A stretch of 64,000 nucleotides of DNA, taken from the NCBI GenBank assembly GCA_963737575.1, contig CAVTTJ010000003.1, forward strand, positions 62,001 through 126,000. Reading direction: 5' to 3'. The translations under genes were made by a program, and so were the position numbers. Origin of the DNA: VRUE01 sp963737575 (GTDB lineage: Bacteria > Actinomycetota > Thermoleophilia > Solirubrobacterales > 70-9). This document shows positions 59,141 to 64,000 of the stretch, in pieces. Every line of letters starts with the position of its first letter. Position 1 is the stretch's first letter. The notes beneath the pieces are model-generated. The model worked only from the letters and a program-made list of their open reading frames with translations, searched no databases and was not told where the DNA came from.

Positions 59141-61135
59141 CTACCAGTGGACGCCTTTCATCAGGTGGGCGAAGGCGACGGCCTCGGTGGTCGGCGCCTT
59201 GTCCGGCGCCTGCTCGCCCTTGCCCTTCGCCGCCTGCGACTCGGGGAAGAGTTTGTAGGCGGTGTTGAGGATCCGGTCGCTGAAGGTCGGCGCGACAGCG
59301 TAGATCACCTCGCCGAGGGTGCCGAGCCTGGTCGCCACCTTCTTCGGCTGGCTGACGATCGCGCCGGCGATCAGGTCCGCCGCCTCCTCGGGGGTGATCG
59401 CCGGGAACATGTCGTACATCCGGGTCGGGGCGATCATCGGGGTCCGGACCAGGGGCATGTGGATGGTCGTGATGTGGACGCCGTCGTCGATCACCTCGGA
59501 GGCGATCACCCGGCCGAAGGCGTCGAGCGCCGCCTTCGAGGCGACATAGGCGGAGAAGCGCGGCGGGTTGGTCTGGGTCCCGATCGAGCTGATGTCGATG
59601 ATGTGGCCCGTCTTGTGCGCCCGCATCGAGGGCAGCAGTGCCAGGATCAGCCGCACCGCGCCGAAGTAGTTGACCTGCATCGTCCGCTCGTAGTCGTGGA
59701 AGCGGTCGTAGGAGAGGCCGACCGAGCGCCGGATCGAGCGGCCGGCGTTGTTGACGAGGATGTCGACCCGGCCGTGGTAGGCGAGGACCTCATCGGCCAT
59801 CCGCGTGATGTCGTCGACGTCGGACATGTCGCACTGGTGGATGTGGGCGACGCCACCGGCGGCCTCGATCTCCTCCTTGGTCTCCTCGAGCTTGTCCATC
59901 GAGCGGGCGACGAGCAGCACCGTCCCGCCGGCGTCGGCGACCTTGACCGCGGCCGCTTTGCCGATCCCCGACGAGGCGCCGGTGATCAGCACCACCTTGC
60001 CGCGCACCGCGGCCGACAGCGGCCGGTCCCTGAACAGGTCGGGGTCGAGGTTGCGCTCCCAGTAGTCCCAGAGCCGGTCGGCGTAGGACTCGAGCGGCGG
60101 CACCTCGATCCCGGACCCGGCCAGCGCCGCCTCGGCGTTGGTCGAGTCGAAATGGGTCGGGTAGTCGAGGTAGTTGAGGATGCCGGGCGGGATGCCGAGC
60201 TCGCTCAGAGCCCGGTTGCCGACCCGCTTCGCGGGCGGGAAGAGCCTCAGGCCGCGTCTTGACGACGCTCGTCGCCGGGTCGGTGACGCTCGGCGTCGAG
60301 CCGGTAGGCGGCCTGCGGGGCGTCGGCGGCCTTCGCGAGCAGGTTGACCAGCTCGCCGGCGGTCTTCGGGTGGGGGTCGGTGAGGTGAGAAGGCCTGGCG
60401 GTCGAGGCCGGGCTCGTGGGCGATGTGGTCGATCGCGGCGGCGACGTAGTCGACCGGGACGATGTTGATCTCGCCGCCCTCGATCCCGACGGCGGGGAGC
60501 CATGACGGGAGGACGCGCCGAGCGCGCTGGAGCAGCTTGAAGAAGTAGTAGGGGCCGTCGATCTTGTCGGTCGCGCCGGTGCGTGAGTCGCCGACGACGA
60601 TCCCGGGCCGGTAGACGCGCCAGGGGCGCGTGCACTCTTCGCGAACCACGCGCTCGGACTCGTGCTTGGTGCGGAAGTAGGGGTGGACGTCGAGGTTTTC
60701 GGCCTCGTCGAACATGTCCTCGCGCCATTCGCCGCGGTAGAGGCCGGCGGCGGCGATCGAGCTGACCTGGTGGAAGCAGCCGGCCTCGATCGCGGTCGCG
60801 AGCTCGACCGCATGCCGGGTCCCCTCGACGTTGGCGACCTCCTGGGCTTCTGCGCCGGCCGTCATGTCGTAGATCGCCGCCAGGTGGAAGAAGTGGTCGA
60901 CGTCGCCGCGCAGCGTCAGCAGGTCCTCCTCGGAGACGCCGAGGCCCGGCTGGGAGAGGTCGCCGGCGATCGGGACGATCCGGGCGCCGTCGGCTCCCCA
61001 CGAGGTCCGCAGCTCCTCGAGCCGCCCTCGCGAGCCCGACCTGACGAGGGCATAGACGGTGCCCTCGCGCTTCAGAAGCCGCTCGACGAGATTGCGGCCG
61101 ATGAAGCCGGTCACTCCGGTGACGAAGTAGTTCAT
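59141..61135 (-). CDS. Two-domain fatty acyl-CoA reductase-like SDR protein, with internal frame disturbance
   Basis: About 664 residues. The N-terminal extended-SDR domain has TGVTGFIGRNLVERLLKREG and the YxxxK pair in YFRTKHESE; the C-terminal classical-SDR domain has ITGASSGIGKAAA, NNAGRS and YVASKAALDAF. This tandem is the layout of mycobacterial AcrA1/Marinobacter-type reductases that turn acyl-CoA into fatty alcohol. Residues from about 60250 to 60392 are off frame: QAF should continue HLTDPHPKTAGELVNLLAK, reached by dropping one T near 60390; two more +1 shifts would restore RLFPPAKRVGN. ATG 61135 is chosen because AGGAAGG lies 7 bases upstream. Next gene downstream is the AGPS-like enzyme. 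Confidence 0.88.
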   Translation of the reverse strand: MNYFVTGVTGFIGRNLVERLLKREGTVYALVRSGSRGRLEELRTSWGADGARIVPIAGDLSQPGLGVSEEDLLTLRGDVDHFFHLAAIYDMTAGAEAQEVANVEGTRHAVELATAIEAGCFHQVSSIAAAGLYRGEWREDMFDEAENLDVHPYFRTKHESERVVREECTRPWRVYRPGIVVGDSRTGATDKIDGPYYFFKLLQRARRVLPSWLPAVGIEGGEINIVPVDYVAAAIDHIAHEPGLDRQAFSPHRPPPEDRRRAGQPAREGRRRPAGRLPARRRASPTRRRASSRRGLRLFPPAKRVGNRALSELGIPPGILNYLDYPTHFDSTNAEAALAGSGIEVPPLESYADRLWDYWERNLDPDLFRDRPLSAAVRGKVVLITGASSGIGKAAAVKVADAGGTVLLVARSMDKLEETKEEIEAAGGVAHIHQCDMSDVDDITRMADEVLAYHGRVDILVNNAGRSIRRSVGLSYDRFHDYERTMQVNYFGAVRLILALLPSMRAHKTGHIIDISSIGTQTNPPRFSAYVASKAALDAFGRVIASEVIDDGVHITTIHMPLVRTPMIAPTRMYDMFPAITPEEAADLIAGAIVSQPKKVATRLGTLGEVIYAVAPTFSDRILNTAYKLFPESQAAKGKGEQAPDKAPTTEAVAFAHLMKGVHW

Positions 61136-61208
61136 TTCAGCCTTCCTGCCCTTGCTCGGCAACTGCAAATCCTCGCGCTCATGTTTGTTTCATACACTCA
61201 AAGCAAGG

Positions 61209-64000
61209 ATGGCGCAAACGGCCACTGTGCAGATCCAGATGCCCGAAATGGGCGAGTCGGTGACCGAGGGCATCGTCCTCGAGTGGCACGTCGCCGTCGG
61301 CGATTTCGTCAACGAGGGCGACACGGTCGTCGAGGTCTCGACCGACAAGGTCGACGCCGAGGTGCCGGCGCCGGAGGCCGGCGTGATCACCAAGCTGCTC
61401 GTGCAGGTGGATGATGAGGTGCCCGTCGGGGCGCCGTTGGCGGAGATGGAGCCGGGCGACGATTCCGGTCGCGCGGGATCAGACCGCAGCTCCCGCGGCT
61501 CCTGCGGGACAGGCGGCCCGCATGCCGACGGCGGGGACCGACCGCAGCGGCTCTCGCTGCCGGCAATGGCGCGGACGTGCGAGCTACTCCGATTGCCCGG
61601 CGGGTGGCGGCCGGGAACGGAGTCGATCTCGGGGCCGTGAAGGGAAGTGGGCCTGGGGCGAAGGTGACGAAGGAGGACGTGCTTGGTGCGGCCAACGGCG
61701 GTGGGGATGGGGCCGGCGCCGTGCGCCGCCGGGGAGGCGAAGCCGCTGCGGGGGCCGGCGGCGATGCTGGCGCAGGCGATGAACGAGAGCCGCGAGGTGC
61801 CGACCGCGACCTCGTTCCGGACGATCTCGGTCGACACCCTCGACGCAAAGCGGCGGGCCCTGAACGCGATCCTCAACGAGCGCGGGATGAAGGTCTCCTT
61901 CACCCACCTGATCGCCTGGGCGATCGTCCAGGCGGCGAAGGAGTGGCCGGTGATGACCCGCGTCTTCGAGATGCGCGACGGCAAGCCGTTCGCGATCGAG
62001 GGCGGCGCCGTGAACCTCGGCATCGCAGTCGACATCGAGCGCAAAGACGGCTCCCGCAGCCTGATGGTGCCCGCGATCAAGGGCTCCGACGGCCTCGACT
62101 TCGCCGCCTTCCACAGCTACTACGAGGAGCTGATCAAGAAGACGCGCGAGAGCAAGCTCACAGCAGACGACTTCCAGGGCACCAACATCTCGCTGACGAA
62201 CCCCGGCGGGATCGGGACGATCTCCTCGGTCCCGCGCCTGCTCAGCGGCCAGAGCGCGATCATCGCGACCGGATCGATCGCCTACCCGCCTGAGTGGGCC
62301 CACGCCGGCCCCGACCGGATCAAGCAGCTCGGCCTCTCGAAGGTGATGACGATGACCTCGACCTACGACCATCGGGTCATCCAGGGCGCCGAGTCGGGCT
62401 CCTTCCTGCGCCGGATCGAGCAGCTCCTGCAGGGCGAGGACGGCTTCTATGAGTCGGTCGCGGCGGACCTCGGGATCGACCCGGGCCCGGTCACCGCCGC
62501 CCACCCGGCCGCGGCCTCGGCGCCGCCACTCGGGGCACCGCCGCCGGCGACGACCCCCGCCCAGCCGGACGAGGAGCTGCTGCAGGCGGTGCAGGCAGCG
62601 ACCTCGCTGCTGAAGGCCTACCGGACCCACGGCCACCTCGCCGCCCGCCTCGACCCGCTCGGCAGCGAGCCGAAGGGCGACCCGGCGATCCAGCCCGAGA
62701 ACCTCAACCTGACGCCGGAGCTGATGTCGCGGATCCCGGCCTCGATCCTGCGGATCGGCGTCCCCGGCGAGACCCTGCTCGAGGCGCTGCCGCGGATGCG
62801 CGAGGCCTACTGCGGCACGATCGCCTACCAGTTCGAGCACCTCTCCTCCCACCAGCAGCGGACCTGGCTGCGGGAGATGGTCGAGACCGGCGCCCACCGC
62901 AAGCCGCTGGCAGACGACGAGAAACGCCGCCTGCTGGGGCGCCTGATCGACGTCTTCGAGTTCGAGCGCTTCGTCGAGAAGGCCTACCTGGGACAGAAGA
63001 TCTTCACGATCGAGGGCCTCGACGCGACCGTGCCGATGCTCGACGAGCTGATCACCCTCTCCGTCCGCGCCGGCGCCGAGGAGGTAGTGCTCGGGATGGC
63101 GCACCGGGGCCGGCTCGCCGTCGTCGCCCACAACATGGGGCGCTCGGTCGAGTCGATCCTCGCCGAGTTCGAGGGCTCGAAGCAGATCGAGGCCGTCAAG
63201 GCGGTCGCCTCGATCCCCCATCACGGGACCGGTGACGTCAAGTACCACTACGGCCACCAGGGGGTCTACGAGACCCACGCCGGCGAGAAGATCGCCGTCC
63301 GCCTCTACCCGAACCCGAGCCACCTCGAGTTCGTCGACCCCGTCGTCGAGGGCGCCTCGCGCTTCCTCCAGTCGGACTTCGACGGGGCGAGGATCGACCA
63401 CGACCCGCGGCGCGCCGTCCCGGTTCTACTCCATGGCGACGCCGCCTTCCCCGGCCAGGGGGTCGTCGCCGAGACGCTCAACCTGCAGGGGCTGCGCGGC
63501 TACACGACCGGCGGCACGATCCACATCATCCAGAACAACCAGGTGGGGTTCACGACCGACCCTGAGGAGGCGCGCTCGACCCCGTACGCGGCAGACATGG
63601 CGAAGGGGTTCAACGTCCCGATCGTTCATGTCAATGCCGACGACGTCGAGGCCTGCTCGGCGGCGATCCGGCTCGCGATGGCGTATCGCGAGCGTTGGGG
63701 CCGGGACATCGTGATCGACGTGATCGGGTACCGCCGCTACGGCCACAACGAGACCGACGAGCCCGCCTATACCCAGCCGACGACCGCGGCAAAGATCAAG
63801 GCGCACCCGCCGGTGTCGGAGATCTACGCGAAGAAGCTGGTCGACGAGGGCGTGATCGCCAAGGACGACGTCGATCGCGAGGGGACCGAACGGCGGGAGG
63901 AGATGTCGGCGGCGCTGAAAGACCTGCGCAAGAAGATGGACTCCGGCGAGTACGAAGACCCGACCGTGACGACCAGCGCGACCGGCGAGCTCGACCGCAG
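61209..64000 (+). CDS. kgd: Fused lipoyl-E2-E1 2-oxoglutarate dehydrogenase/decarboxylase (Kgd type), frame disturbed, 3' end cut
   Basis: The protein runs beyond the right edge. From ATG 61209 comes a full lipoyl domain (IQMPEMGESVTEGIVLEWHV, lipoyl Lys in VSTDKVDAEVP). Then an Ala/Pro linker (frame +1), the peripheral-subunit-binding domain RATPIARRVAAGNGVDLGAV then GSGPGAKVTKEDVL (next frame), and back in the first frame the E2-like domain (AMLAQAMNESREVPTATSFR, TYDHRVIQGAESG). The E1 domain has LGMAHRGRLAVVAHNMG, HGTGDVKYHYGHQG, YPNPSHLEFVDPVVEGASRF and HGDAAFPGQGVVAETLNLQG. Three +1 shifts between about 61470 and 61716 sum to three bases. It converts 2-oxoglutarate towards succinyl-CoA. 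Mycobacterial Kgd lacks the lipoyl and binding domains. Confidence 0.9.

Noticed and set aside
58850..61720. Programmed ribosomal frameshifting in the AGPS-like, acyl-CoA reductase and kgd genes
   Set aside because: No common slippery site or stimulatory structure is seen at the break points, the shifts come in threes in linkers, and all are clustered; sequence error explains them better.

Overview
The window is 64 kb of GC-rich DNA with very dense, mostly real genes. It reads as a chromosomal stretch from a high-GC actinobacterium. Gene content and protein style fit Thermoleophilia/Solirubrobacterales best: adenosylcobalamin-dependent ribonucleotide reductase, a 14-gene nuo operon, a mycobacterial-type decaprenyl-phosphate phosphoribosyltransferase, Ddn/DUF385-type deazaflavin enzymes and a fused Kgd-type 2-oxoglutarate enzyme. 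That placement is an inference; no rRNA marker is present. I saw no phage, insertion sequence, CRISPR array, rRNA or tRNA.

Layout. 0-18 kb is housekeeping and detoxification genes: a PAQR/hemolysin III protein cut by the left edge, nrdJ, a P450, a lipase-like hydrolase, an ABC exporter pair, a HAD phosphatase, MFS, thioesterase, a CAP-domain protein, msrB, a NarL-type regulator, serS, a c-type cytochrome lipoprotein and small redox/VOC enzymes. 18.2-33.1 kb is a complete nuoA-N operon (proton-pumping NADH dehydrogenase). 33.3-41.9 kb holds a carrier of the AEC family, a tandem ThyX-like protein, CBS and zinc-ribbon proteins, a YbhN-type membrane protein and a sulfotransferase. 41.9-54 kb holds a repeat lipoprotein, a RibD-like reductase, an acyl-CoA dehydrogenase with an APH-type kinase, a two-component pair, a DEAD-box helicase, a quinone oxidoreductase, a PfkB kinase and citrate synthase. 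54-64 kb holds two small unknown genes, a double-VOC protein, a poorly coding 0.8 kb gap, UbiA, an alkylglycerone-phosphate-synthase-like flavoenzyme, a two-domain fatty acyl-CoA-reductase-like protein, and an E1-E2 2-oxoglutarate fusion cut by the right edge.

Main discoveries. (1) A family of very small hairpin elements: a conserved G/A-rich core ending near GAGCGGGAGCRGAGGA is enclosed by 7-9 bp arms that differ at every site but are always perfectly complementary. They sit in coding sequence or at gene junctions, most of them in the nuo operon (nuoD, nuoE/F, nuoH/I, nuoI) and one in frame in the ether-lipid-type flavoenzyme. Related leader tails supply the ribosome binding sites of nuoN and possibly gltA. 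Other hairpins with different cores lie in nuoG, nuoI, after nrdJ, beside the helicase and after gltA. (2) The nuoH 3' end is duplicated in front of nuoI, with only synonymous differences. (3) A fatty acyl-CoA reductase next to an alkyl-DHAP-synthase-like enzyme suggests an alkyl ether lipid pathway. (4) The 2-oxoglutarate fusion carries its own lipoyl and peripheral-subunit-binding domains.

Caution. Several genes show single-base frame disruptions (CAP protein, TadE-neighbour-like protein, the flavoenzyme, the acyl-CoA reductase, kgd). Those in 58.8-61.8 kb are nearly all +1 and look more like assembly errors than decay.
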